A model generated the notes under the pieces. It saw only the letters and a program-made list of their open reading frames with translations, did not search any database and was not told the origin of the DNA. Made by a program: the position numbers and the translations under genes. Shown here one piece after another: positions 1 to 9,544 of a stretch of DNA of 64,000 bases (position 1 is its first letter; each line of letters starts with the position of its first letter). The stretch comes from Bacteroidales bacterium (GTDB taxonomy: Bacteria; Bacteroidota; Bacteroidia; Bacteroidales; JAADGE01). The stretch covers positions 17,346 to 81,345 of the forward strand of contig JAKISF010000013.1 in the NCBI GenBank assembly GCA_021648725.1, given 5' to 3'.

Positions 1-1
1 A

Positions 2-67
2 GTAACCGAAGCAGCATATAAACATCTCGGAAAAATAAATTATAATAATCAAAACCAATTGTTTTAA
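2..67 (+). CDS. possible 3' end of an upstream gene (partial)
   Basis: A frame open from the left edge of the window encodes about 21 residues and stops at TAA 65-67, ten bases before the next start codon. The composition (short helix-like stretch, then Asn/Gln-rich tail) would suit a C-terminus. The piece is too short to identify and could be chance. Confidence 0.2.
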   Translation, partial: VTEAAYKHLGKINYNNQNQLF

Positions 68-77
68 ATTATTTATT

Positions 78-593
78 ATGAAAAAACTTTTTGTTATATT
101 GTTAATATTAAGCACTATACAAATTTTTTCTCAAACTAAAAGAAAAAAGTTTAATTTTCAAATAGGAGGAGGTCCGTCAATTCATAACTTTTATTATAAC
201 CAAATAACATTTGAAACTGAATTAAATTATTACATTAATAAATACTTTACAACTTCTTTTTCTTTTAACTATACAAAAGGAGATGTTTTCGAAATAGTAT
301 ATTATGAGTATTTTCAACCAAACTTAACTTTGTTTATTTCTCCTTTTAAAAATAATCGGAAAAATGATTTTAGATTAGGATACGGAATATCTGAATTATT
401 CTTTATTAATTTAACAAACGACAAAAAGATTCACAAAACAGGACACAATATTGTAATAGAAGACAATTATAAAATAAAAAATAAATATATAATAGGCTTA
501 AAATTATTTGGACAAACCTATTTGCACTCTAAAAGAGAAGGCTATGAACATGGTGATTTTGGAGGATTATTAAAAATAGGAGTAATTTTTTAA
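78..593 (+). CDS. small secreted/outer-membrane beta-barrel-like protein
   Basis: The 171-residue product starts with a clear Sec signal peptide (two Lys, a hydrophobic core, cleavage near Ser-Gln at about residue 18-19). The rest is rich in alternating aromatic and polar residues, as in small outer-membrane barrels of Bacteroidota, and ends in Phe, a common last residue of outer-membrane proteins. No catalytic motif is visible. The next reading unit downstream is a frameshifted copy of the same family (shared SPFKNN-KKNDF segment and similar C-terminus), so this is the intact member of a tandem pair. I do not recognise a named family; a porin-like or structural role is inference. Confidence 0.6.
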   Translation: MKKLFVILLILSTIQIFSQTKRKKFNFQIGGGPSIHNFYYNQITFETELNYYINKYFTTSFSFNYTKGDVFEIVYYEYFQPNLTLFISPFKNNRKNDFRLGYGISELFFINLTNDKKIHKTGHNIVIEDNYKIKNKYIIGLKLFGQTYLHSKREGYEHGDFGGLLKIGVIF

Positions 594-840
594 CATGGTA
601 TAAAATGAAAGATACTTTTGACAAAATATATAAATTCAGCATGATATTTTTATGCAAAAACCCTTAAAAGAAAAATTTTTGCTAAATCTTGAATTAACAG
701 AACTTATGTGTGAAATGACAAGAATAAGAGTAATTAAAAAACAAATAAAATAAGCAGTTTTCAAAGAAATTTATCACGATATTTTTTCAGAAAAAGAATT
801 TTAAGAAATACATCAAACTTTTAACTTAATATAATCAATT

Positions 841-1324
841 ATGAAGAATGTTGTTTTATTTATTGTTATTATTATTACATTATCAAACAATGTTTTTTCG
901 CAAAATAAAAAAATTAATTTATTTATAGGAGCCGGTATCTCAAATCAACTTTTTTGTTCTAAAGATTTTGTAATAGAAACAGAACTTAACTATAAAATAA
1001 ATAATTATTTTTAGTAATACATCAGGAAAATGTAGTGTTTTTGGAACTCATTATATTAATTATTTTTCTGCAGATATTAATTTTTATATTTCACCTTTTA
1101 AAAATAATAAAAAAAATGATTTCAAATTAGGAGGAGGTTTTTCAGAATATATAGAATTAAGTAATAATGAATTTTTACCCGGTTATAATTTTGTTATAGA
1201 AAACAACTATTTGGTTAATCAAAAATTTATAATAGGACTAAAAGTTTTTTCTCATTATTATGAAAAAGAACGGAGAGAAGAACTAAATATTGGCGTATTA
1301 TTAAAATTGGGAGTACCTTTATAG
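841..1324 (+). pseudogene. frameshifted paralogue of the upstream secreted protein
   Basis: The first frame gives a signal peptide and 57 residues, then stops at 1012-1014. Removing one T from the TTTTT run at 1008-1012 restores a frame that continues to TAG 1322-1324. The restored protein aligns along its length with the intact neighbour at 78-593: both have ELNY.IN.YF before the break and SPFKNN.KNDF, VIE(D/N)NY and a closing LLK.GV after it. The rest is undamaged, so the shift is recent, or it is a sequencing error or slippage at the T run. About 250 bases of gene-poor AT-rich DNA separate the two copies. Confidence 0.75.
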
Positions 1325-1346
1325 CTTTTAACTTTATACAAAAAAA

Positions 1347-2342
1347 ATGAAACTAATTATACCGATGGCAGGAATGGGCAAAAGAATGAGACCACACACT
1401 CTCACAATTCCGAAACCTTTAATTCCTATTGCAGGAGAACCGATTGTAAAACGCTTAGCCGAAGAAATAACAAAAGTATCAAAATCAAAAGTTGAAGAAA
1501 TTGCGTTTATTATCGGTCGTTTTGGAGAAGAAGTTGAACAAACACTATTAAAAATTGCAACAAATCTCGGAGCAGAAGGCAAAATATATTATCAAGAAGA
1601 AGCTCTCGGAACAGCCCACGCAATTTATTGTGCAGAACCGTCACTAAACGGAAAAGTTACGGTTGCTTTTGCTGACACACTTTTTAAAGCAGATTTTGAT
1701 TTAAATGAAGAAACAGACTCAGTAATTTGGACAAAAAAAGTTGATAACCCCGAAGCATTCGGAGTTGTTAAAAAAGATGCACAAGGAAATATCACAGATT
1801 TTATAGAAAAACCCAAAGAATTTGTTTCAGACGAAGCAATCATAGGAATTTACTATTTTAAAGACGGAGAAAATTTAAGAGAAGAACTAAAATATTTAAT
1901 TGAAAATAACATAAGAGGAAACAACGAATATCAATTAACCGATGTTCTTGAAAATATGAAAAATAAAGGCATCGGTTTTAAATCTGCTACGGTTACTGAG
2001 TGGTTAGATTGCGGTAATAAAGATGCAACAGTTCACACAAACCAAAGAATTCTGCACCATCTCGGAAACAAAGTTTCAAGCAAAAGCGAGCAAAACTTTT
2101 CCGTAATAATAGAACCATGTTTTATTGATGAAGGTGCAATTATAAACAATTCAGTAGTAGGACCTTATGTTTCAGTAGGAAAAAACACGATAATAAAAAA
2201 CTCTGTAATCAGCAATTCAATAATACAAACTAATTGTAACATTAAAGAAGCAATCTTTGCAAATTCAATGATTGGAAACTATGTAAACATTAATAAAGAA
2301 AAAGATGATTTCAGCATCGGAGATTACAATTCAATTACCTAA
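1347..2342 (+). CDS. sugar-phosphate nucleotidyltransferase (RmlA/GlmU-like)
   Basis: This is a 331-residue NDP-sugar pyrophosphorylase, transferring a nucleotidyl group from NTP to a sugar 1-phosphate for cell-surface polysaccharide precursors. The N-terminus has the family signature (PMAGMGKRMRPHT, then PKPLIPIAGEP), the NTP-binding loop and the Lys-Pro pair. A mid-protein EWLDCGNK segment fits the sugar-binding part. The last ~80 residues have the hexapeptide rhythm (isoleucine/valine every sixth position) of a left-handed beta helix. The specific sugar and nucleotide cannot be told from sequence. It leads a co-directional run of envelope genes, an order common in Bacteroidota. Confidence 0.85.
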   Translation: MKLIIPMAGMGKRMRPHTLTIPKPLIPIAGEPIVKRLAEEITKVSKSKVEEIAFIIGRFGEEVEQTLLKIATNLGAEGKIYYQEEALGTAHAIYCAEPSLNGKVTVAFADTLFKADFDLNEETDSVIWTKKVDNPEAFGVVKKDAQGNITDFIEKPKEFVSDEAIIGIYYFKDGENLREELKYLIENNIRGNNEYQLTDVLENMKNKGIGFKSATVTEWLDCGNKDATVHTNQRILHHLGNKVSSKSEQNFSVIIEPCFIDEGAIINNSVVGPYVSVGKNTIIKNSVISNSIIQTNCNIKEAIFANSMIGNYVNINKEKDDFSIGDYNSIT

Positions 2343-2420
2343 TTTAAAATAATATAATAATACAATGCTGAAATATATTGTATCATTGTATGTTTATTTC
2401 AACAAATAATTATTAAAAAT

Positions 2421-4175
2421 TTGAAAAACAAACTATATATATTAGCAATATTTCTATTTATTATATCGTCATGTTCACAGCAAAAAAGCGGAATTAAAAA
2501 AGATAATAACCCTGAAAAAGACAAACAAAAATTTACATATCTTTTCAGTGAAGCAAACAAAAACAGATTACTCGGAAATCCGGAAAAAGCAGTTGAACTA
2601 TACGTTTCGGCAATTGATATAAATCCTAAAAGTGCTGCATCAAATTATTATCTTGCAAGCATATTTTTATATGAAAAAAAATATAATACAGCTCTAACTT
2701 TTGCTGAAAATGCAGTAACCCTTAATTCAGAAAACATTTGGTATAATATTATTAAAGCCGATATTTTGTCCTTTCAAAATAAAACGGCAGAAGCTATTAA
2801 TATTTATAATAACATTCAAAAAAAGCAACCGAAAAATGAATTGATTTATAACAGAATAATTGATATTCTTATAAACCGAATAAATTTGAATAAAATAAAT
2901 TCAACAAATATTTCTGTTGTAAAAAACGATTATTTAAAACTAATTAACATTTATTCCGAAAAACAAACACATTTCGGATATGATACGGAAATTTCATATA
3001 ACCTGTATAAACTTTATATGGACATTCGAGATTTAAAAAATGCAAAAGAAACACTTAATGCAATAATAAAAAATGAACCGAATGAACCAAAATATCAAGC
3101 ATTACTTGCAGAATTTTACTTTTCGCAAAACGAAACAAAAAAAGCTGAAGAAATTTATAAAAAAATAAAGAAAAATTTTCCGAACGAATCTTCCGTAAAA
3201 CTCTCTTATGCAATTTTCTGTAAAGTTACCGGAAAACAAAAAGAATATCTAAAATTAACCAAAGAACTATTAAGTTCTGATATAGAGCTAAATACAAAAA
3301 TTAATCTGTTAATTTCCGGGCAATACCCCAACTTTCCGAAGCAACAATATGAGCAACTTATAAATGAACTTTACAAACATCATTCTGATGATTTAACAGC
3401 AAACACCTTACTTGCAGAGTATTACATTAATGAAGATAAAGAAAAAACAATACCCTATTTAAAAAAAGCAGTTGAATTAAGTAATTCCGACATTAATTTA
3501 ATTTTAACATATTTTGAGATTTTATACGACACAAAAAACTTTGAATATTTATATAATGAATCAAAAAAGTATTTGGAACAATATCCTAATCTTCCGAAAA
3601 TATTTCTGTATAACGGATTGTCAGCATACAAAATAGGTAAATTTAACGAAGCAATTTTTATATTAGATTCAGGTAAAGATTTAGTAATTGAAAACAATAA
3701 ATTATTAGTTCAGTTTCATTACTACCTTGCCGAAAGTTTTCATGAAAAAAATGAAAATAGCAAATCAGACGAGCAATTTGAAAAAACCCTACAAATCAAC
3801 CCCAAATTTTACTTAGCACTAAATAATTATTCATATTATTTGTCCGAAAGAAACCAAAATATTGAAAAAGCGTTGCAAATGGCAGAAACGTGTATCAATT
3901 ATCAAAACAACAACCCTGTTTTTTGTAATACTTATGCAAAAGCACTGTTAAAAAATAAAAAATACGATAAAGCCCTTCCATTTTCCGAAAAAGCAATAAA
4001 TACTATTCCCGATAATGCTGAATTTTTAGAAACTATCGGAGATATTTATTTTGCAAAAAATAAAAAAGAAAAAGCAAAGGAATTTTGGGAAAAATCTGAA
4101 GAAAAAGGAAATACATCAAAAACACTTGAATACAAACTTAAAAATATAAATAAACTCACAATTGATGAGTTATAA
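2421..4175 (+). CDS. TPR-repeat lipoprotein
   Basis: The 584-residue product begins at a TTG codon. That start is required, because the lipoprotein signal (hydrophobic core followed by ISSC at residues 15-18) begins immediately after it. The rest is a chain of tetratricopeptide repeats, visible as recurrent A..YY.A and NPK...A.NNY patterns from about residue 35 to 570. TPR lipoproteins act as scaffolds at the membrane and no enzyme motif is present. The gene lies 78 bp after the nucleotidyltransferase and 8 bp before the DUF4292 gene, so co-transcription is likely. Its partners are probably the LytM and DUF4175 proteins downstream (inference). Confidence 0.85.
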   Translation: MKNKLYILAIFLFIISSCSQQKSGIKKDNNPEKDKQKFTYLFSEANKNRLLGNPEKAVELYVSAIDINPKSAASNYYLASIFLYEKKYNTALTFAENAVTLNSENIWYNIIKADILSFQNKTAEAINIYNNIQKKQPKNELIYNRIIDILINRINLNKINSTNISVVKNDYLKLINIYSEKQTHFGYDTEISYNLYKLYMDIRDLKNAKETLNAIIKNEPNEPKYQALLAEFYFSQNETKKAEEIYKKIKKNFPNESSVKLSYAIFCKVTGKQKEYLKLTKELLSSDIELNTKINLLISGQYPNFPKQQYEQLINELYKHHSDDLTANTLLAEYYINEDKEKTIPYLKKAVELSNSDINLILTYFEILYDTKNFEYLYNESKKYLEQYPNLPKIFLYNGLSAYKIGKFNEAIFILDSGKDLVIENNKLLVQFHYYLAESFHEKNENSKSDEQFEKTLQINPKFYLALNNYSYYLSERNQNIEKALQMAETCINYQNNNPVFCNTYAKALLKNKKYDKALPFSEKAINTIPDNAEFLETIGDIYFAKNKKEKAKEFWEKSEEKGNTSKTLEYKLKNINKLTIDEL

Positions 4176-4183
4176 ATGATAAA

Positions 4184-4993
4184 ATGAAAAAAACAAACAT
4201 TTTTATAATATTAACCTTACTATTTTCTTCATGCGGTATTTTTAAAAAATCGGTACAGCCGGAAGACAAGTATGATAATTCTTTTATCGAAAAAATAAAA
4301 GTTCAAACAGCACTCGATTCCATTCAAAAGCATTATCCGAAAATCGAAACCTTTTATTGCGGATTTACCGGAAACTATGAAAAAAAAGACCAAAAATTAC
4401 CGCTGAAAGGATTAATTAAAATAAAAACAGATGAATTTATTTGGATTTCCGTAAGACCCGTTATGGGAATTGAAATATCAAGAATTTTAATAACACAAGA
4501 CAGTATCAAAGTAATTGATAAAATAAAAAATGAATATTTTGCAGAAAACATAAACTATTTAAAATCAAAAGTCGGCTTTGAACTAAACTACGAAACTATA
4601 CAAGCAATCTTTTTAAACCGGTTTTTTATTTTTCCGCCCGAAAACAAAATAGAATCATATTTTCTAATTAATGTTGAAAACAACAAAACATTAAGTGCAA
4701 CCGGAATTTTTTCCGGAATGAACATAAGCCACAATACAATTTTTTCCGAAAACAACTTTATAATTTATGAAAATAATTTAAAACTGTTTAATAAAAACCA
4801 ATCGTTGAATATTGCCTATTCAAACTTTCAACCTTTAAATAAAAAAGAATTTCCGAATACAATTCAAATTATTATTAAAGATGCTGTAAATTTATCAATG
4901 TTTAATATTTCTTATAAAAACATTAAAATTAACGAAACAATAAAAGCGTCCTTTAAAATACCCGAAAATTTTAAACGCGTGAAATTTGAATAA
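4184..4993 (+). CDS. DUF4292 family lipoprotein
   Basis: This 269-residue protein has a lipoprotein signal with lipobox LFSSC (Cys at residue 17). It then follows the pattern of the DUF4292 family: an early region on fragment IKIKTDEFIWISVRPVMGIE and beta-rich repeats of hydrophobic and polar residues. The fold resembles LolA/LolB-type lipid-binding shells in general pattern, but that is inference. The function is unknown. Its 3' end overlaps the TTG start of the EnvC-like gene by 8 bases, indicating translational coupling. The same neighbour order (TPR protein, DUF4292, LytM protein) recurs in Bacteroidota. Confidence 0.8.
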   Translation: MKKTNIFIILTLLFSSCGIFKKSVQPEDKYDNSFIEKIKVQTALDSIQKHYPKIETFYCGFTGNYEKKDQKLPLKGLIKIKTDEFIWISVRPVMGIEISRILITQDSIKVIDKIKNEYFAENINYLKSKVGFELNYETIQAIFLNRFFIFPPENKIESYFLINVENNKTLSATGIFSGMNISHNTIFSENNFIIYENNLKLFNKNQSLNIAYSNFQPLNKKEFPNTIQIIIKDAVNLSMFNISYKNIKINETIKASFKIPENFKRVKFE

Positions 4994-6107
4994 AAAAACC
5001 ATCATATATGCGAGCATAATTTTTCTTTTCTTTTGTTTTTCAAAAAAAACATTTGCCCAATCTAAATTAGAAAAAGCAGAAAAGGAATTAAACAAAGCAA
5101 GAAATTTATTAAAATCTCTTGATAAAAAATCTACAAGAACATTCACAAAATTTAAAATAAGAAAAAAACAAATTGAGCTTCAAGAAAACTTATTAAAAAA
5201 CATAAAAATAGAAATTAGTAACTTAGAAAAAGAAATTGAAAAAAACACCGAAAGAAAAGAAGAATTGCAAAAAGAAATTAAAAGACTTCAATCTGAATAC
5301 GAAGAATTAATTTTATACGCATACAAAACAAGAAAAACCCGAGACAAAACAATGTATATTTTTTCTGCAAAAACATTCAGCCAAGCATACAGAAGATTTG
5401 TTTATTTACAATATCTCACAGAATATCTCGAGGAAACAACAAAAGATTTAGAGATAAAAAACGACAGCATTTCAATCATAAACGAACACTTAATTTCTCA
5501 AAAAGACGATAAACTTTTATTAAAAGAAAAACAAACAGACGAACTTATTCGTTTGAACGAATCAAAAAAAATACTTTCAAATATTTTAAACAACCTTCAA
5601 ACAAAAAAGGCAGAATTAATTGCCGAAGTAAAAAGAAAAGAAAAAATAGCAGCATCTTTAAGAAAGTCTATTAAAAAAAATGTAGGAACAAACACAAGTG
5701 CAAAAAAAACAAAACTATCACTAAATTTCGAAAAAAATAAAGGACGTTTCCCGTTTCCCGTTAAAGGAATTATTACATCTTCTTTCGGAAAACATACTCA
5801 TTCTGTTCTAAAAAACGTTCAAGTAAATAATGACGGAATTGAAATTGCCTCTGCAAAAGGCGAAAAAGTAAAAGCAATACATCCCGGAGTTATTTCACAA
5901 GTGTTAAAAATACCCGGAGGGCAAAATGCGATTATCATAAAACATGGTCAATATTATTCCGTTTATTCAAATATGCAAGATGTGTATGTAAGCAAAGGAG
6001 CAAAAGTTAAAAGAGGAGAAGCAATAGGAACCCCGAATGCAAGAATATTAAATTTTCAAATTTGGTTTCAAAATAAAAAGCTTAATCCTCAAAAATGGTT
6101 AAAATAG
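4986..6107 (+). CDS. EnvC-like LytM-domain murein hydrolase activator
   Basis: The 373-residue protein starts at TTG, overlapping the upstream gene. It has a signal peptide ending near AQS (residue ~25), a long coiled coil (about 26-240, rich in Lys/Glu heptads) and a C-terminal LytM/M23 fold (about 255-370). The M23 zinc site is degenerate: the usual HxxxD reads as Asn-Asn-Asp, and the usual HxH reads HGQYYSVYSN, without the second His. This architecture and loss of ligands match EnvC/NlpD-type proteins, which activate N-acetylmuramyl amidases at the division site rather than cut peptidoglycan themselves. The role is therefore most likely regulatory. Confidence 0.85.
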   Translation: MNKKTIIYASIIFLFFCFSKKTFAQSKLEKAEKELNKARNLLKSLDKKSTRTFTKFKIRKKQIELQENLLKNIKIEISNLEKEIEKNTERKEELQKEIKRLQSEYEELILYAYKTRKTRDKTMYIFSAKTFSQAYRRFVYLQYLTEYLEETTKDLEIKNDSISIINEHLISQKDDKLLLKEKQTDELIRLNESKKILSNILNNLQTKKAELIAEVKRKEKIAASLRKSIKKNVGTNTSAKKTKLSLNFEKNKGRFPFPVKGIITSSFGKHTHSVLKNVQVNNDGIEIASAKGEKVKAIHPGVISQVLKIPGGQNAIIIKHGQYYSVYSNMQDVYVSKGAKVKRGEAIGTPNARILNFQIWFQNKKLNPQKWLK

Positions 6108-6134
6108 AACACAAAATAATATTAAGAACTTAAA

Positions 6135-9100
6135 ATGCAAGCATATAAAAATCTAATACAAAAACTTGATATTTTTATAAAAAAGTATTATAAAATCAGG
6201 CTTATAAGAGGACTTATTTTGGCATTTACAATACTATTGTCCTTTTATTTGCTAATTTCTCTTTCCGAATTTTTCATTCATTTTTCTGTTTTAGGAAGAA
6301 CAATTATTTTCTTTTTATTAATTTCTGTTTTGTCGGCAATTTCTGTATGGTTTATTATAATTCCTGCTTTAAAACTTCTGAAAATAGGAAAAATAATATC
6401 TTACAAAGAAGCTTCAAATATTATAAAAAAGCACTTTCCTGAAATAAAAGATAAACTTTTGAATGTTCTCGAACTTCATGAGCAAAATAAAGAAAGTGCT
6501 CTTGTAACGGCGGCAATAAACCAAAAAGCAGAAAAAATTAAAGTTTTTCCTTTTAAAAAGGCTGTTCAACATAAAGAAAACATTAAGTATTTGAAATATG
6601 CCGTTCCCGTTTTATTAATTTTTATTGCAATACTAACAATTTCTCCCTCTGTTTTTAAAGAAAGCACAAAAAGAATCGTAAACTATAAACAAGAGTATAT
6701 TGAACCCGCTCCGTTTTCTTTTATATTGTTAAATGATACACTAAACACAAAAAGAGGAAATGACTTTACCGTAAAACTAAAAATTAAAGGAGAATATATT
6801 CCCGATGAAGTTTTTATAAACTATGCCGGAAATAATTTTTTAATGAAAACCGAGAAAAACAAAAAAACAGAACATTTTTACGAATTTAAAAACTTAAACA
6901 ACTCATTAGATTTTTACTTTTCGGCACAAGACATTAAATCAGAAAACTATAAAATCCAAGTTTTGCCGTCTCCCACGGTTTTAAATTTTTTTGTAGATAT
7001 AAATTATCCGGCATATACAGGAGAAAAAGATACAACTTATAATAATATAGGAGATATTGTTGTTCCGTACGGATCAAAACTAAAATGGAAATTTACAACC
7101 AAAAATGTAGATTCTCTATACTTGTTTTCAGAAAAAAACAGGATAAAAACAAAAAAGAGCAATACATTTTTTGAATACAACAAAACTATTTATAACAACT
7201 TTAAATATTCTGTTTCTGTTGCAAATAAATATTTTATAAATCGAAATCTAATAAACTTTAACATTTCAGTAATCCCCGACCTTTATCCGTCAGTTGCCGT
7301 TCAAGAATTAAAAGATACGGCAAACTTTTTTCTTTCATATTTTAAAGGAATTATTAATGACGATTACGGAATAAAAAAATTAGAATTCAAATTCAGAATT
7401 GTTCCTAAAGAAACGGAGGAAGGCGATAAATCACATAAATACGAAACAAACTATTTACAAATAAACAACAACGAATTAAAGCAAGAGTTTTATTACACGT
7501 TTGATTTTAACTCTTTAAATGCAAACGAAAACCAAATTATTCAATATTATTTTCAAATTTGGGATAACGACGGAGTTTCCGGAAGCAAATCATCTCGAAC
7601 ACATATTATGACCTTTAAAATACCGTCTTTCAAAGAAATTAACGAACTTGAAAATGCCGCAGACGAAAACATAAAAGAAAAATTGGACAAAAGCATGAAG
7701 CTTGCCGATGAAATCCAAAAAGATCTTCAAAAACTAAGAGAGCGTAATCTTGACGGAAATACTACCGATTGGGAAAACAAACAAATGCTTGAAAACATTC
7801 TTGAAAAACAAGACCTTCTGAAACAACTGACGGAAGAAATTGCTCGCGAAAATGAAGAAAAAAATAAAATGCACCATAAATTCAACGAGCAAGATGAAGA
7901 AATTTTAAAAAAGCAAGAAGAAATTCAAAAGCTTTTAGACGAAATAATGACTGACGAACTAAAAGAGCTAATGAAACAACTTCAAGAACTTCAGGAAAAA
8001 TTCAATGAAAAAATGATGAACCAAATTCTTGAAGAAAACGAATTTTCCTATGAAGAAATGAAAGAGAGGCTTGACAGGACCAAAGAACTTTTAAAAAGAG
8101 AACAGATAGAACAAAAAATTAATAAAACAATTGACGAGCTTAATAAATTATCGGAAGAACAAAAAGAACTGTCCGAACAAACAAAAAGTAAAGAATTAAA
8201 TAAAGAAGAACTAAAAAATAAACAAAAAGATATTGAGAAAAAATTCGATGAAATTCAAGAAGAATATGATAAGGCACAAGAACTGAACAAAGAACTAAAA
8301 AGTCCCATGAAACTTGATGATTTTGAAAAGCAGAAACAAGAAATACAAGAAGAGTTTGAGAAAACAAACTCAAACCTTGAAAAAGGAAAAAAAAGTAAAG
8401 CATCAGATTCTCAAAACAGCAACTCTCAAAAAATGAAAAAAATGGCTGACTCTATGCAGTCTATGATGCAGGCAAACTCCTCTCAACAACAAGGTGAAGA
8501 TATTGAAAGTCTGCGAAAAATTCTTGAAAACCTTTTAACATTTTCTTTCAAACAAGAAGACCTAAAAAACAAATTTAAAAACACAAGAAATTCCGATCCA
8601 AAATATATTGAACTTTCAGGCATACAGCTGTCAATGAAAGACGATTTTACGATTATAAACGATTCTCTTAAGTCTTTGGCAGAAAGGGTTGCTCCAATAT
8701 CAAAACCAATTTTAGATGAACTGTATAATATAAACACAAACCTTAGAGAAGTTCCCAAATACTTAGAAAAAAGAAAAATCGCAAATGCAAAAATACTACA
8801 AAACGAGATAATGACATCTTCAAATAACCTGGCACTGCTTTTATCTGAAATTATTAATCAAATGAAAAAACAACAAAGCGGTAGCGGCTCCGGCGGAGGA
8901 AAGTCAAAACCGAAAAAAGGAAAGCAGCAAGCAAAAGATCAAGGAATGCAAGACTTAAAAGGAATGCAAGAGGGGCTAAAAAAGCAAATGGAACAAATGC
9001 TGAAACAAATGAAAGAAGGAAAAGGAAAACCCGGAGGAAAAAGTCAAAACAAGCAATTGGCAAAAATGCTTGCACAACAAGAAATATTCAGGCAAATGAT

Positions 9101-9467
9101 GAAAGATTTAAATGCTCAGTTCTCTTTAAGCCCCGAAACACAAAAACTCCTGAGAGAAATTGACAAATTAGCGGAAGAAAACCAAAAAGACATTGTTAAT
9201 AAAAGAATAACTCCCGAACTTTTTGAACGACAAAAAAAGATAGAAACACGTTTGCTCGAAGCCGAGAATGCTGAGAACAAAAGAAAAACAGAAGACAAAA
9301 GAAAATCAACCGAAGGAAAAGACAAGATTTATAAATCTGCCGAAGATGTATTTAAAAAATCAAAAAAGAACAACTCTTTTAACGAAGACTTATACAGAAA
9401 AAACATACAGCTAAATAACTTTTATAAAAAGTTGTATGACGAATATTCAAAGTCAATCTCAAATTAA
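6135..9467 (+). CDS. DUF4175 family large membrane-anchored coiled-coil protein
   Basis: The 1110-residue product has two N-terminal membrane helices (about 20-42 and 50-75) and a third near 157-176. A beta-rich extracytoplasmic region follows (about 185-500). Residues ~505-780 and ~880-1080 form very long Glu/Lys/Gln-rich coiled coils, with low-complexity Gly/Ser/Lys patches near 910-970. The layout fits DUF4175, whose function is not established. It lies 27 bp downstream of the EnvC-like gene and is the last gene of the envelope block. A structural or scaffolding role in the periplasm is inference. Confidence 0.8.
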   Translation: MQAYKNLIQKLDIFIKKYYKIRLIRGLILAFTILLSFYLLISLSEFFIHFSVLGRTIIFFLLISVLSAISVWFIIIPALKLLKIGKIISYKEASNIIKKHFPEIKDKLLNVLELHEQNKESALVTAAINQKAEKIKVFPFKKAVQHKENIKYLKYAVPVLLIFIAILTISPSVFKESTKRIVNYKQEYIEPAPFSFILLNDTLNTKRGNDFTVKLKIKGEYIPDEVFINYAGNNFLMKTEKNKKTEHFYEFKNLNNSLDFYFSAQDIKSENYKIQVLPSPTVLNFFVDINYPAYTGEKDTTYNNIGDIVVPYGSKLKWKFTTKNVDSLYLFSEKNRIKTKKSNTFFEYNKTIYNNFKYSVSVANKYFINRNLINFNISVIPDLYPSVAVQELKDTANFFLSYFKGIINDDYGIKKLEFKFRIVPKETEEGDKSHKYETNYLQINNNELKQEFYYTFDFNSLNANENQIIQYYFQIWDNDGVSGSKSSRTHIMTFKIPSFKEINELENAADENIKEKLDKSMKLADEIQKDLQKLRERNLDGNTTDWENKQMLENILEKQDLLKQLTEEIARENEEKNKMHHKFNEQDEEILKKQEEIQKLLDEIMTDELKELMKQLQELQEKFNEKMMNQILEENEFSYEEMKERLDRTKELLKREQIEQKINKTIDELNKLSEEQKELSEQTKSKELNKEELKNKQKDIEKKFDEIQEEYDKAQELNKELKSPMKLDDFEKQKQEIQEEFEKTNSNLEKGKKSKASDSQNSNSQKMKKMADSMQSMMQANSSQQQGEDIESLRKILENLLTFSFKQEDLKNKFKNTRNSDPKYIELSGIQLSMKDDFTIINDSLKSLAERVAPISKPILDELYNINTNLREVPKYLEKRKIANAKILQNEIMTSSNNLALLLSEIINQMKKQQSGSGSGGGKSKPKKGKQQAKDQGMQDLKGMQEGLKKQMEQMLKQMKEGKGKPGGKSQNKQLAKMLAQQEIFRQMMKDLNAQFSLSPETQKLLREIDKLAEENQKDIVNKRITPELFERQKKIETRLLEAENAENKRKTEDKRKSTEGKDKIYKSAEDVFKKSKKNNSFNEDLYRKNIQLNNFYKKLYDEYSKSISN

Positions 9468-9514
9468 TTCATTAAAATTTACCTAACTTATTATAAACCC
9501 CCAATTTAAAAACA

Positions 9515-9530
9515 TGTTCCACGTGGAACA
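9515..9530. promoter_or_regulatory. parS-like ParB-binding site 1
   Basis: TGTTCCACGTGGAACA is a perfect 16-bp palindrome 14 bp upstream of ybeY. It differs from the canonical parS consensus (TGTTTCACGTGAAACA) only by a symmetric T-to-C/A-to-G swap, a form I associate with Bacteroidota. Two further copies lie within 2.6 kb. Confidence 0.85.
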
Positions 9531-9544
9531 AAAAACAAACAGGA

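Noticed and set aside
610..801. Short frames of 20-33 codons between the two secreted paralogues
   Set aside because: They are broken by stops in each frame and match nothing I recognise; at best they are a decayed gene.
2360..2391. ATACAATG/CATTGTAT inverted repeat between the nucleotidyltransferase and TPR genes
   Set aside because: AT-rich 8-bp stem with a loose loop and no T run; not convincing as a terminator.
5740..6100. Active M23 endopeptidase in the LytM protein
   Set aside because: The HxxxD and HxH zinc ligands are missing, so an activator role is more likely than peptidoglycan cleavage.
8854..9075. Repeat-like Gly/Ser/Lys and Gln-rich segment in the DUF4175 gene read as a separate repeat array
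   Set aside because: It is low-complexity coding sequence of a coiled-coil protein, not a DNA repeat with constant units; no CRISPR array was seen in the window.
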